Below are positions 1 to 8,533 of a stretch of 64,000 bases of DNA, piece by piece. The translations under genes were made by a program, and so were the position numbers. Within the stretch, counting starts at the first letter, position 1. Each line of letters opens with the position of its first letter. This stretch comes from Desulfosediminicola ganghwensis (GTDB lineage: Bacteria; Desulfobacterota; Desulfobulbia; Desulfobulbales; Desulfocapsaceae), in NCBI RefSeq assembly GCF_005116675.2, contig NZ_CP050699.1, forward strand, positions 868,001 through 932,000, in the 5' to 3' direction. Below the pieces are notes generated by a model. That model did no database searches and had not been told where the DNA came from. It was given only the letters and a program-made list of their open reading frames with translations.

Positions 1-66
1 CGTGGTGAGGAAAAGAATCGTACACAGTGCGATAATCTTTACAGTGTGGTTTCGGTTGATGAGCAT
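1..66 (-). CDS. Start of a truncated exported-protein gene
   Basis: Reading leftward from an ATG at 66 gives 22 codons with a basic start followed by a hydrophobic run (KIIALCTILFL), the look of a signal peptide. The ATG is preceded by AAGGAG at good spacing (about 70-75 on the + strand as its complement). The gene runs off the left edge of the window, so nothing can be said about its product beyond probable export. Confidence rests on the ribosome site plus the hydrophobic segment. Confidence 0.6.
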   Translation of the reverse strand, partial: MLINRNHTVKIIALCTILFLTT

Positions 67-650
67 GGTATCTCCTTGCAATTGAGAAAAGGATACTTCG
101 TATCATAGTGTATGGCTGACACGGCTAGTAACACCATGCGAATTAATGGGATAAATGGCAAGAGCATGCGTATAACCAGCTTGAGGTAGAGCTTGGAACA
201 CGTTGGGATCAGGTCAGAATTTTGGTTTTGGCTATGTCGCAGGCCCGACCTGTATCTATACGGCTGAAACAGCAACATCCAGTTCAAATATCTCCAGTTG
301 AAACATCGAGAGAGGAGGTGAGTGGCTTTGGACACAGAACAGTGCCCAGGGAACATTTACCGGAAACAGGGCATCGTTGATGGAGCCTTCTCTCGCAGCG
401 CTTTTCAGGAAGAAAACCATGTACTTGGTTGCAATGGAAGGAGGTGATGGCAAAGCGCAGGTAGTAATTCAATCCCCGACCCAACAGCCATGTTAGGTGA
501 TGTGGTCCAACTATCCGAATCGCATCTGAAAAAGCACGCATTAACGACGCACTTAGCAAATTAACATGTTGACAAAAGGACTCACGTAAAAGTATCTTTC
601 CCGACTTTACAAGAAGCACTTGTTTTGTTTTTTCAAGGAGAAAGTTATTA
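67..650. other. Intergenic region with one copy of a dispersed repeat
   Basis: No convincing gene. It is the shared upstream region of the leftward partial gene and the rightward gene at 651. It contains a copy of a roughly 75-bp repeat (243-318) also found near 8260. Open frames on the minus strand here have no ribosome site and no recognisable protein features. Confidence 0.5.
243..318. repeat. Dispersed imperfect repeat, copy A
   Basis: The best-conserved core is acctgtatct-N-t-N-cggc-N-gaaacagcaa, shared with 8260-8337 with few substitutions over about 32 bases and weaker similarity on both sides. Both copies lie between genes. Neither copy is inside a convincing ORF. The copies diverge in a way that looks old. 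Function unknown. Confidence 0.5.
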
Positions 651-1577
651 ATGAGACTGTCAATAATCGCTCGATTGGCAATCACTGTCATGATGATAGT
701 GGCCATATCACTTCAATCTGCCAGGTTACAAGCCAGTGTGGCAGAAGAACTGCCAAGCAGCCTAACTAAATACATACCCCAAAAGCCAGATCACACCCTG
801 ACAGGTTCGGAGTTTGTAGCTCTGACCTCTAAAATGAGCGAGCAGCAGCGTGAGAAGGTAATTGGCGAACAAGTGCTCAGCGGTAACATCCCGGATTTTT
901 TGAGAGAACTTAAACCTGTCAAACTCCAGACAAGAGATACCAACGGACGCCTGATATCTGCGACAATATTTGTTACTCCGGACTACCTTGCCATTGGCTC
1001 TGAGAATGACTTTATCCGCACCCCGATGGATTTTCATACGGCAAGCCTGGTGGCCAGCCGGTTGGGCTTTATTTTACCGACGCGCAAGATGGTGGATGCC
1101 ATTTACAATCAGTCTGAAAATCACTTTACTCCTCAACCCATGCAGCCTGGCGCCCAGATGCGATCAACTGACTATTATCAGAGGCACAATCAGAAGATCG
1201 ACCAGCAACAGGAGTCGCTTGGCATTACTTCGGGGGAGCTTGTCTCAGGTCATAAAAAGGATGTTGTTATCACCAATAAGCTAATGAATAAGCCTGGAAG
1301 AATAGCTATTTATGGATGGCACCAGCCCAATGGTAAACCGATCCAGCCACTCAGTACTGTGCATGGCGCCGGATATGCAGATTACAGCCATGGTGTTCGC
1401 CTGGTGAGTGAGACAGTTATTGTCGATGGTGAGTTATGTTCAGTGTACGACATCTTAAAAGATCCGGACCTGGCGCCATTGTTGAGTGATGAAGGTCCGA
1501 TCGTTGCCGGTTACAGCCCTGATAAAGTTGCGCTGCCGGCGGGTAAAAAGAAGAGCTCTGCGACCGTTATCCACTAG
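651..1577 (+). CDS. Secreted protein of unknown function
   Basis: Encodes 308 residues. Residues 1-29 form a signal peptide with a cleavage site near LQA|SVAEE, so the product is periplasmic or secreted. The ATG at 651 follows AAGGAG. The mature protein has the segments VTPDYLAIGS, LPTRKMVDAIY and GYADYSHGVRLV, the last rich in the His/Asp/Ser/Arg residues often seen in active sites. I believe similar uncharacterised secreted proteins exist in many proteobacteria, but I cannot name the family. No membrane span after the signal. It converges with the next gene, whose end lies 31 bp away, so it is probably a single-gene unit. Confidence 0.85.
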   Translation: MRLSIIARLAITVMMIVAISLQSARLQASVAEELPSSLTKYIPQKPDHTLTGSEFVALTSKMSEQQREKVIGEQVLSGNIPDFLRELKPVKLQTRDTNGRLISATIFVTPDYLAIGSENDFIRTPMDFHTASLVASRLGFILPTRKMVDAIYNQSENHFTPQPMQPGAQMRSTDYYQRHNQKIDQQQESLGITSGELVSGHKKDVVITNKLMNKPGRIAIYGWHQPNGKPIQPLSTVHGAGYADYSHGVRLVSETVIVDGELCSVYDILKDPDLAPLLSDEGPIVAGYSPDKVALPAGKKKSSATVIH

Positions 1578-1608
1578 CCCTCTTCGATAAAACTGAGGTC
1601 GTATACTG

Positions 1609-2634
1609 TCACTCTGCGTCTTTCTCGCCTGTAAGCCCTTTGCAGCAACGGAACCCAAGATGGTAATTATGGTGGCTGTGTTCTGACATAACCCTGCTGC
1701 CATGCCAGTATGGTGCCCGCCATCGGCACCAATCTTCATGTGCCCTGTATGTATCAAAGATAAACCAGCTGCCTTTCATCTCGGTATAACCCAGGGTGGA
1801 ACTCCCTTTGCTGGCCATCTGTTCCTCTGCCAACGGCAGGTTCATATGCTCAGCCGCGTTTCCGTTAAGGTCGTAGACATCCAATGAACTTCGACATTCG
1901 GGAAAGAAACCGACAGGATAGGTGTTTGACCCGCACTGCTTCCAGCCTCCACCATTACAGCCGGAAGATTTCGAACTATTTGCCGCGCAGATGCCTTTTT
2001 GGTATCGAGGGCCATAGCTCCATGTCTTATCTGCTTTATTGGCATTATTGTGGGCAATGCGCATGCGACGGACAGCTTCATTGGCAGTGACTCCTTTCGC
2101 CAGATTAAACCGATAATCAGGAGGTGTTAATTCGCCTGCGCAACCACCCTCCCACTCATGGGCATCACATAACCGTTTTCCCATGGCAGAACAGATCTCG
2201 GCCGCTTCCCGGGTGCGTACCCAGACTACCGGATATTCGCAGGGTATATTGGGAAATTCGAACTGATCAATGCAGGCTTCAGCATCCTCTGCACGTTCAT
2301 GTTCCGGGTCGTAAAGTGGGGCCATATACTTGGCACCGCAGATCTTCTCGTAACGCATATTTTCATAATTGAGTGACAGGCTATCGAGCTTTGCCCTGCA
2401 TTCCTCCACTGAAGCGGGGTGCCTGCTGACAGCGGGGTTGCCCTGCCCTATATATGGAGAACCGGCAAAGATCGCACGTACCATTGCCGCCTGTGCAGCA
2501 GACAGGTTGTGGACCTCGATTAAACGGGTAAACATTCTCTCATTCTGCTCTTGCAATGACTGGGCTGCGCCAGATGTCTGCATTCCCGAAGCAACGAGAG
2601 CGATGACCAGCAGGATTGACCGAATATATTCCAT
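1609..2634 (-). CDS. Exported formylglycine-generating-enzyme-fold (SUMF1/FGE-sulfatase) protein
   Basis: Encodes 341 residues with a signal peptide (about 1-24). Middle and C-terminal segments follow the FGE-sulfatase domain: CIDQFEFPN, GKRLCDAHEWEGGC, DLNGNAAEH (a variant of the usual DLSGNVWEW) and a terminal LGFRCC. There are 14 cysteines, suggesting several disulfides in the periplasm. Canonical FGE uses a pair of cysteines shortly before the GFRC block; here only one (DWCRW) is near, so true sulfatase-activating oxidase activity is doubtful and a structural or sugar-binding role is possible. Start ATG has GGGGA upstream. It lies 44 bp downstream of the gene at 2679 on the same strand, likely co-transcribed. 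A sulfatase that would need activation is encoded far away at 24870. Confidence 0.75.
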   Translation of the reverse strand: MEYIRSILLVIALVASGMQTSGAAQSLQEQNERMFTRLIEVHNLSAAQAAMVRAIFAGSPYIGQGNPAVSRHPASVEECRAKLDSLSLNYENMRYEKICGAKYMAPLYDPEHERAEDAEACIDQFEFPNIPCEYPVVWVRTREAAEICSAMGKRLCDAHEWEGGCAGELTPPDYRFNLAKGVTANEAVRRMRIAHNNANKADKTWSYGPRYQKGICAANSSKSSGCNGGGWKQCGSNTYPVGFFPECRSSLDVYDLNGNAAEHMNLPLAEEQMASKGSSTLGYTEMKGSWFIFDTYRAHEDWCRWRAPYWHGSRVMSEHSHHNYHLGFRCCKGLTGEKDAE

Positions 2635-2678
2635 CGTATTTTCCCCGGAGAGTATTTTGGCAGATAAAAATGAAATAC

Positions 2679-4448
2679 CTAATCACGCCGCATCAGATAA
2701 AAAAAATCCCGATTATCCGGATACCCAATAAAGCGCGGAATATAAGCGCCTTTTCGGGTCTTGTCTAAAACGCTCATGCCCTGAATGAGGTGCTGTACCG
2801 CCAGGTGTGACTCTTTTTGCCGATAGAGCGCGAGGTAGGTATGTTCAAGAGCATTCATGTCGAGATGAAGAGCATAGGAACAACCGTAGGCCTGAAACAC
2901 CCTGGCCATTGCAGAAGGTGTCGCAGTTGAAAAATACCCGTAAATGAGGAACCGTTTACCGCCACTATCCTGCAATGCCGCACCGGACCGCAAGGTACGC
3001 AGTTTCATGTCATGGGAGCCGGACCAGTTACCTGCCCCCCACTTGGCGACAAGACTGCCGGGTACCGGCTGTTGGGATTCTGAATCCCATTCGAGAATCG
3101 GTACACCGTTTTGTCGCGCATGGACAATCCGGTCAAGATTGACGTTGTCCTCTTCCGACCAGGTCTTCAGGGCAACAGTTCCATCATCATAGACCAGCAC
3201 TGTTGCAAGTTCGGGTTGTAAGGTGCTGAGGACAACTCCTCTTTCAATAAAGCCATAATGGGAGCCCCTGTTGCGCTCAGCAAAGGCACCGTACTTAAAG
3301 GCGCCGTGGGCTCTTTTGAACCCTCCGGTAAATGTTGCCACAGTGCTCACGGAGTCAACAGGGCTGATCATGCCGTTGGCCACAATGGGTGCAATTGTTT
3401 CGATGCCGTCAGGCCCGGGTATACCTTTTATTTTCACAGAATCCCGTGTTCGGTTCGACCATCCCACCCGTGGGTGTTCTGTCCCGATTGTGAAGCCAAG
3501 GTCAAACCGGTCCAGGTCAAAAGCGATCAGGTAGGCAAGCGCTCCCGATTCGATGTTGTCGAGACGATTAACACGATTACGATGACTGTTGAGGATCGCC
3601 GGAGCAATGGCCTTGGGTTGAATGAGGCTGACAAAAATGCCTGGGTTATCTTGAACACTATACCATTGACCGGTGAGCACGCCCTTGGCCCGTCTCTTGA
3701 GCTGCAGGCCGAGCCCTGCGGGGAAGATCAGCTGATTGGCAAAGTCGGGATTGATGTCTGCCGGTGCGGGGAGACCTGGTTCGGACTCTGGTAGTGCAGA
3801 GTGAGAGGCTTCTTTTGTCTGAGCTTTTTCAAGAAAGGCGTCTTTGAAAAAATTGTCTTTTACAAACCCGACAACGCTCTCTCCACCGGGAAGCCTGTCG
3901 CGAAGAAAACCGGTAACAGTTTCTATGGTTGTCTGGTGCCCTCTGGTCGGATTACGAAGAAAAATGTTCCCGTTGCACAGGGGGGCATAGATTTGTCTGG
4001 ATTTTCTGGCTGTTTCGAGTTCACCCTTGACAATCAGTTGCAACGACGAACAGTCTTTCACCGCGACCCCCTTCCGGGTCAGGGCCAATCGAGGCTGTGA
4101 ATTCTCGTTAAGCGTCAGCCGTTGATCATGCGGATACGGGTTTTCGAGATGATACTCTTCAACCACCTTTTTGTGGTTGTCGCTCAGCTGGAGGATATAC
4201 CACTGATTGATATTCGAATTCAGATTGATCAGTGTTACCTCCGCCAGTTTGCCGTCTGGCATGTGAATCTCAGCTGATTGTACAGTTTTAAATGGCTGCA
4301 GGTCGACGACGGACGTGATCTGGTTGCCTGCACTTTGTGATCCACTGTCGGCTACAGCATTCACTTCTGTGAGAAGGACTGAAGTGAAGAGCAACAACAG
4401 CAGAGCGGGCAGTTCTGTTATCAGCCTGTGATGAGGTCTCAATAACAT
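2679..4448 (-). CDS. Exported protein, possible phosphodiester-glycosidase (NAGPA-like) fold
   Basis: Encodes 589 residues; signal peptide at about 1-33; GGAGGG ribosome site. The C-terminal half carries FTGGF, RTLRSGAAL, YGYFS and a late AYGCSYALHLDMNA segment. The order resembles the NAGPA (phosphodiester glycosidase) domain, in which a T/S-R-x-A-x-G motif precedes a final N/H-L-D-G/M block. The N-terminal part (about 35-200) matches nothing I recognise. Substrate unknown. It is the first gene of a leftward pair with the FGE-like gene. The domain call is tentative; certainty that it is an exported protein is high. Confidence 0.6.
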   Translation of the reverse strand: MLLRPHHRLITELPALLLLLFTSVLLTEVNAVADSGSQSAGNQITSVVDLQPFKTVQSAEIHMPDGKLAEVTLINLNSNINQWYILQLSDNHKKVVEEYHLENPYPHDQRLTLNENSQPRLALTRKGVAVKDCSSLQLIVKGELETARKSRQIYAPLCNGNIFLRNPTRGHQTTIETVTGFLRDRLPGGESVVGFVKDNFFKDAFLEKAQTKEASHSALPESEPGLPAPADINPDFANQLIFPAGLGLQLKRRAKGVLTGQWYSVQDNPGIFVSLIQPKAIAPAILNSHRNRVNRLDNIESGALAYLIAFDLDRFDLGFTIGTEHPRVGWSNRTRDSVKIKGIPGPDGIETIAPIVANGMISPVDSVSTVATFTGGFKRAHGAFKYGAFAERNRGSHYGFIERGVVLSTLQPELATVLVYDDGTVALKTWSEEDNVNLDRIVHARQNGVPILEWDSESQQPVPGSLVAKWGAGNWSGSHDMKLRTLRSGAALQDSGGKRFLIYGYFSTATPSAMARVFQAYGCSYALHLDMNALEHTYLALYRQKESHLAVQHLIQGMSVLDKTRKGAYIPRFIGYPDNRDFFYLMRRD

Positions 4449-4554
4449 TGTCCCTCCAGCTCGTTCTCCTCAGAAAACCACTCGTAAAAATCCAGGTTGC
4501 GCCTCGACCTTGAAAAGAATGCTGATTTTCAGGGTGAAAACGAATGCCAAAACG

Positions 4555-5292
4555 TTAAAGACGTAATCGCTTGAATATTGGTTCAGGAATAAGTCGGATA
4601 ATCCACATAATCAATGCCCAGAACCAGGGGAGATATACAATGTCTTTCTTTTTCTGAAGAGCATTATATATCCCTGATGCGATCTTCTCCGGTGTTGTCC
4701 ATAACATGTTTTTATCAAAGTCTCTGGTCATCGGGGTATCCACAAAGCCGGGTTTAACCGTCATGACATGAACCCCACAGGAACTCAGACGATTGCGAAG
4801 TCCCTGCAGAAAAACCGAAACCGCACCTTTGGCCGCCCCATACACGTAGTTGGACTGCCGGCCTCGGTCTCCGGCCACCGAGCTGATAACACATAAGGTT
4901 CCGCTTCCCTGTTGTACCAGCTGATTCGCTGCATGTGTGAGCAATGACATGACTGCCAGTCCATTTGTTTCAAATTCCTTCCGGAGTTCTTCAAAAGACG
5001 CTTCACATGATTTCTGGTCGGGCAACGTTCCATGGGCAATCAGGATGGTATCAATGGATTCCAGGGCGGTAAACGCATCTTCGAATAATTGCCGGTGGGT
5101 ATCAAATGCCCGTGCATCAACAACTGCTGTAAAGACCTTACCGGCACCTCGTACCCGTAAATCGTCCGCGATAATATGCAATTTGACCTGGTCTCTTGCG
5201 ACCAGAAAAAGATTATCGCCATCAACTGCAAACAGGCGCGCAGTAGCTTCGGCAATAGAAGAGGTAACTCCAAATATAAATCTATTGGCCAT
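4555..5292 (-). CDS. DprE2-like short-chain dehydrogenase (2'-keto reductase of polyprenyl-phosphoryl pentose)
   Basis: Encodes 245 residues from ATG at 5292, which has AGGGGGAGA upstream; a longer upstream frame overlaps DprE1 and is not used. It is a classical SDR: N-terminal GVTSSIAEATARLF cofactor loop, Ser in VISSVAGDRG, then YVYGAAKGA (Y-x3-K catalytic pair) and a hydrophobic C-terminus (WFWALIMWIIRLIP) that could touch the membrane. In mycobacteria DprE2 (Rv3791) reduces the 2'-keto intermediate made by DprE1 to decaprenyl-phosphoryl-arabinose. The start overlaps the DprE1-like stop by 11 bp, indicating translational coupling. The role is assigned from family and neighbours. Confidence 0.85.
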   Translation of the reverse strand: MANRFIFGVTSSIAEATARLFAVDGDNLFLVARDQVKLHIIADDLRVRGAGKVFTAVVDARAFDTHRQLFEDAFTALESIDTILIAHGTLPDQKSCEASFEELRKEFETNGLAVMSLLTHAANQLVQQGSGTLCVISSVAGDRGRQSNYVYGAAKGAVSVFLQGLRNRLSSCGVHVMTVKPGFVDTPMTRDFDKNMLWTTPEKIASGIYNALQKKKDIVYLPWFWALIMWIIRLIPEPIFKRLRL

Positions 5293-6610
5293 TCTCTCCC
5301 CCTGAGATTCGTCTCCAGAAACTGGAGTTGATTTTCGGATCACGCATGCGTTCCAACTCCGCAAACTGTGGATAATAGTTTCTGAAAGCAGTTCCGGACA
5401 TGCGGGCATCCTTGCAGGGATAAACTGCACCGCCAACAGTTTGAACAATGCTGTCAAAATCGTCCAGGAGTCGAAAAGTGTTATCTCCATCGATACAGAT
5501 ATCCAGTGCCAGGGTAATTCCAGGTCGAGGAAAAGAGAGGAGCCCGGGTGACAGCTTATTGCCGAAGACTTTCAAGACCCCGAGAAACGAGACAAGGCCT
5601 TGTTGTGCTCCTTTTGTCAGTAGTTCTTCAAGAGCATCTTTTCCTCTCGAGTCAGGAGGAAGCAGGCACTGGTATTGTAAAAAACCCTGGGAGCCATAAA
5701 TGCGATTCCAATGAAGAATTGAATCCAGAGGAAAAAAAAATGATTCATAATGTACAAGAGCTGTGCTGCGAACCCGGCCCTGTTTTTTGTAATACAATGA
5801 GTTGAATATCCGCGCCGTTGTTCGGTTCACCAGGGAAAAGGGCAGTTCGACCGGTATACTCAACCTGCGTTTAGGAGCTGCTATAGGTTTGGTGCAGCAC
5901 GCTGAATGGTTTCCACGGACAAAGTGGCCTCTGCCAAATTTTTTACCCCTGGCCATACTGTCAAGCCAGGCTACCGTATACTCATATTCCAGATCAGAAT
6001 ATTCTGAGATCTCAAAGAAATCGCCAAGATTTGCAAAACGAATGACCTCAACATCCATGACCTGGTTGTTGATACGCTTCAAACTGATTTCAGCCCAGAC
6101 AATGAGGCCTGTGAGGCCAAGCCCGCCAATTGTGGCATTGAACAGTTCCTGGTTCTCAGATCGGGAACAGCGCAATCTCCGTCCGTCGGAGCGAGCCAGT
6201 TCAAAGCGTCGCAAGTGGCAACCAAATGTGCCGGCGCTGTGATGGTTTTTGCCATGGATGTCATTGGCAATAGCACCACCCATCGTGACAAACCTGGTGC
6301 CGGGCACAACCGGGGGAAACCAGCCATGAGGGACGGTTACCGCAAGAATATCATCCAGCAACACCCCGCTTTCGCAACGGAGGATTCCCCTCTTTGGGTC
6401 AAATGAAATAAACCGGTCCAACGGTTTGGTATCAAGCAGCAAACCTTCCCTGTTCAGGCAAACATCACCATAGGAGCGTCCATTGCCAAATGGCAGCCAT
6501 GAAACCTCGGAGCCAGCAGGAATCGGCAGTGGTTGACAGCGCCAGTTCAACTGAGTTGCTGATTGTTGAAAACAGGGGTAACGCCCCCATGAATGGTAGT
6601 GTTTGTGCAT
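5282..6610 (-). CDS. DprE1-like FAD-dependent oxidase of polyprenyl-phosphoryl ribose
   Basis: Encodes 442 residues from ATG at 6610; a TTG at 6619 overlapping the previous stop by four bases is an alternative. FAD-binding signatures are GNGRSYGDV (42-50) and TMGGAIANDIHGKNHH (109-124), closely matching mycobacterial DprE1, which oxidises the 2'-hydroxyl of decaprenyl-phosphoryl-ribose. The catalytic-region lysine is kept (K400, in YPCKDAR, aligned with K418 of M. tuberculosis). The position of Cys387, the target of benzothiazinones, is Ala368. It lies between the prenyltransferase and the DprE2-like gene, giving the full oxidation-reduction epimerase pair. Confidence 0.88.
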   Translation of the reverse strand: MHKHYHSWGRYPCFQQSATQLNWRCQPLPIPAGSEVSWLPFGNGRSYGDVCLNREGLLLDTKPLDRFISFDPKRGILRCESGVLLDDILAVTVPHGWFPPVVPGTRFVTMGGAIANDIHGKNHHSAGTFGCHLRRFELARSDGRRLRCSRSENQELFNATIGGLGLTGLIVWAEISLKRINNQVMDVEVIRFANLGDFFEISEYSDLEYEYTVAWLDSMARGKKFGRGHFVRGNHSACCTKPIAAPKRRLSIPVELPFSLVNRTTARIFNSLYYKKQGRVRSTALVHYESFFFPLDSILHWNRIYGSQGFLQYQCLLPPDSRGKDALEELLTKGAQQGLVSFLGVLKVFGNKLSPGLLSFPRPGITLALDICIDGDNTFRLLDDFDSIVQTVGGAVYPCKDARMSGTAFRNYYPQFAELERMRDPKINSSFWRRISGGENGQ

Positions 6611-6615
6611 TGAAG

Positions 6616-8094
6616 TCAAGTTGCAAAAAGCATAATTATTGCCATCAAAAGAAGTATGATTCTGCTTGTTCGATCTCTTAAAGCAAAGATCATCGGGTCA
6701 TCATGCATTTTGCCGCGATGTGCGACCAGCCAGATATAACAGAGCCAATAGAGCAATAAAGGGCAGACCAACCAGATTACATTATGTCGCCCATACGAGA
6801 GCTGAGCAGATCCACTCATGATGTACAGCACCAGGACGAATGCGGAAACAAATGCACTGGCTACCCCCATAATAGCAAGCACTGTAGAGTCATTTACCAC
6901 ATAGCTACGTGCTGTAGCGGATGAACCATATTCAAGTCGCATGGTCGTAAGTTCTGAATAACGCTTAACCAGTGCAAGACTGATAAAGAGGAACATCGAA
7001 TGGGCCAGGAGCCAGGAAGACGGCCAGATATTGACTGCTGCCGATCCTGCCAGCATGCGTATTGTAAAAAGACCTGCAAGAACGATTACATCAAGGATGA
7101 CGACCTTCTTTAACCACAACGAATAGGCGAGAGTCGTCAGGTAATAAATGCTCAATATGTAGTAAAATTGAACAGGAAGAGCCAAGCCTACTAAAACGCT
7201 CAACACAAGCAGTATTATGCAGGTTGCGATACCGTTGGCCAGCGGCAAAGTACCCGAGGCAAATGGGCGAAATCGTTTTCGGGGGTGCCTTCGATCTTCA
7301 GTCAAGTCAATGAGATCATTTAATATATAGACACTGGAGGCACACAGCCCGAACGAGAAAAAGGCAACGAAGACAGAAAATAACAGCTGGACTTCAAGGA
7401 AGCGATGTGCCGCCAGCAAAGGGATAAAGACCAAAACGTTTTTTAGCCATTGATAGAGTCGGAGTGCCTGGGCCCATTCGAATATGCCTGCTCTTTCGAT
7501 TACAAAATTTCGTTCTACGTTTGTCAGGCTGGCGCCGATTTGCTGAATAAAGCTCTTTGAGCCAACCACCAGACTCTGTCGTGCTATCCGCCAGACATGA
7601 AGATCTTCTTTTTCGTTCCCCAGATAATCAAATCCCTGCGGCCCGAATTCTGCCAGAAGGCGTTCCTTTTTCTGTATGCCGGTCATGTTGGTTTTTCCGT
7701 CACTGGCAATGACGCTATCAAAAAAATGCAGATAGTTGAAAATTTGTTGAGCGATATGCTGGTCTGAACCCGTTACAAGAATAATTTTTCTATTTGATTG
7801 TTTTTGATCTCGAAGATATGACAATATATTGAAATTGTAGGGCAAACTGCTGACGTCTAGCGTTACACGCCTGCATACCTGTTGTTTTAGATACGCCTTT
7901 CCCTGAAACAACCAGAAGAACAATACCGGGAAAAACAAAGGATTAACCTTCAACAACTGGAGTAACGATTCAATCAGCGAATCTGTTTTGAGTAAACTTC
8001 CATCTAAATCAACAGCAAGTGGTACTGTATCTTCAGATGTCTTTGTCTCCTGCAGTGCACTGGTATTTGTAGTTAGGGTATGCGCATCAGCCAT
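6616..8094 (-). CDS. HAD phosphatase-UbiA prenyltransferase fusion (polyprenyl-phosphate phosphoribosyltransferase-like)
   Basis: Encodes 492 residues. The N-terminal HAD domain shows motif I AVDLDGSLL (nucleophile D29, D31), motif II LVTGSD (106-111), a lysine in QKKER and acidic motif IV GNEKEDLHVW. From about residue 205 a multi-span UbiA domain carries NDLIDLTEDRRH (259-270), the first Asp-rich, Mg2+/diphosphate site, as in mycobacterial Rv3806c, which transfers phosphoribose to decaprenyl phosphate. The HAD domain could remove the 5-phosphate, a step done by a separate PAP2 protein (Rv3807c) in mycobacteria; that is inference. First gene of the three-gene operon; no strong ribosome site upstream of the ATG. 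Confidence 0.87.
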   Translation of the reverse strand: MADAHTLTTNTSALQETKTSEDTVPLAVDLDGSLLKTDSLIESLLQLLKVNPLFFPVLFFWLFQGKAYLKQQVCRRVTLDVSSLPYNFNILSYLRDQKQSNRKIILVTGSDQHIAQQIFNYLHFFDSVIASDGKTNMTGIQKKERLLAEFGPQGFDYLGNEKEDLHVWRIARQSLVVGSKSFIQQIGASLTNVERNFVIERAGIFEWAQALRLYQWLKNVLVFIPLLAAHRFLEVQLLFSVFVAFFSFGLCASSVYILNDLIDLTEDRRHPRKRFRPFASGTLPLANGIATCIILLVLSVLVGLALPVQFYYILSIYYLTTLAYSLWLKKVVILDVIVLAGLFTIRMLAGSAAVNIWPSSWLLAHSMFLFISLALVKRYSELTTMRLEYGSSATARSYVVNDSTVLAIMGVASAFVSAFVLVLYIMSGSAQLSYGRHNVIWLVCPLLLYWLCYIWLVAHRGKMHDDPMIFALRDRTSRIILLLMAIIMLFAT

Positions 8095-8259
8095 AGGTAG
8101 TAATTAAGGAAATGGTTCCAACGATCAACTCGACTCTATTGCTTGAAATCTATTATACCACTTCACGGTTATAGCCTGTCAAAGTAAGCCATTCAGCGGA
8201 AAAGTGCAGTCACGGTAAAAGGGGGGCAGGCTTTGAGTTCGGGAGTAGTCTTTGCTACA

Positions 8260-8337
8260 GGTGCAACCTGTATCTGTGCGGCAGAAACAGCAATGTCAAA
8301 GTCGCATATCTATTGATATACACCTGAGAAAAGGAGT
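8260..8337. repeat. Dispersed imperfect repeat, copy B
   Basis: Shares the core acctgtatct..gcggcagaaacagcaa and weaker flanks with 243-318, in the same orientation and also between genes. Similarity continues into the following catatct...gag(a)aaaggag stretch. Confidence 0.5.
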
Positions 8338-8447
8338 GTGGAAATATAGGGGTATATACAGATCCCGAAGCCTTAAAGAAGGGCGGAGAAGAGAATTTCA
8401 GGCTTTGCAGAAATATCTCGTTCACTGTCGGGGAAAAAGCAATTTGG

Positions 8448-8479
8448 AAATAGGACTGGCTCATGAGTCAGCCCTATTT
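8448..8479 (-). terminator. Inverted repeat downstream of the enoyl-CoA gene
   Basis: A 32-nt near-perfect palindrome (AAATAGG-x-CTG-x-CTCATGAG-x-CAG-x-CCTATTT) 55 bp beyond the stop of the leftward gene at 8534. The minus-strand continuation includes CTTTTT a few bases later, so termination is plausible; a protein-binding site is also possible because the centre CTCATGAG is itself palindromic. Confidence 0.5.
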
Positions 8480-8533
8480 CTTGTGTTTGACCCAAAAATC
8501 TCTGGACGTTGATTTGCAAACCCTATCGCGCAA

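Larger units (their letters stand above)
8095..8533. other. Intergenic region: promoter side of the UbiA operon, repeat copy and hairpin
   Basis: No gene found. The left part must hold the promoter of the leftward UbiA operon. The middle holds repeat copy B (8260-8337), and the right part an inverted repeat at 8448-8479 just downstream of the enoyl-CoA gene. Confidence 0.5.

Noticed and set aside
284-706. Long minus-strand frame upstream of the gene at 651
   Set aside because: It overlaps the start of a real gene with a ribosome site, has no ribosome site of its own and no protein-like pattern.
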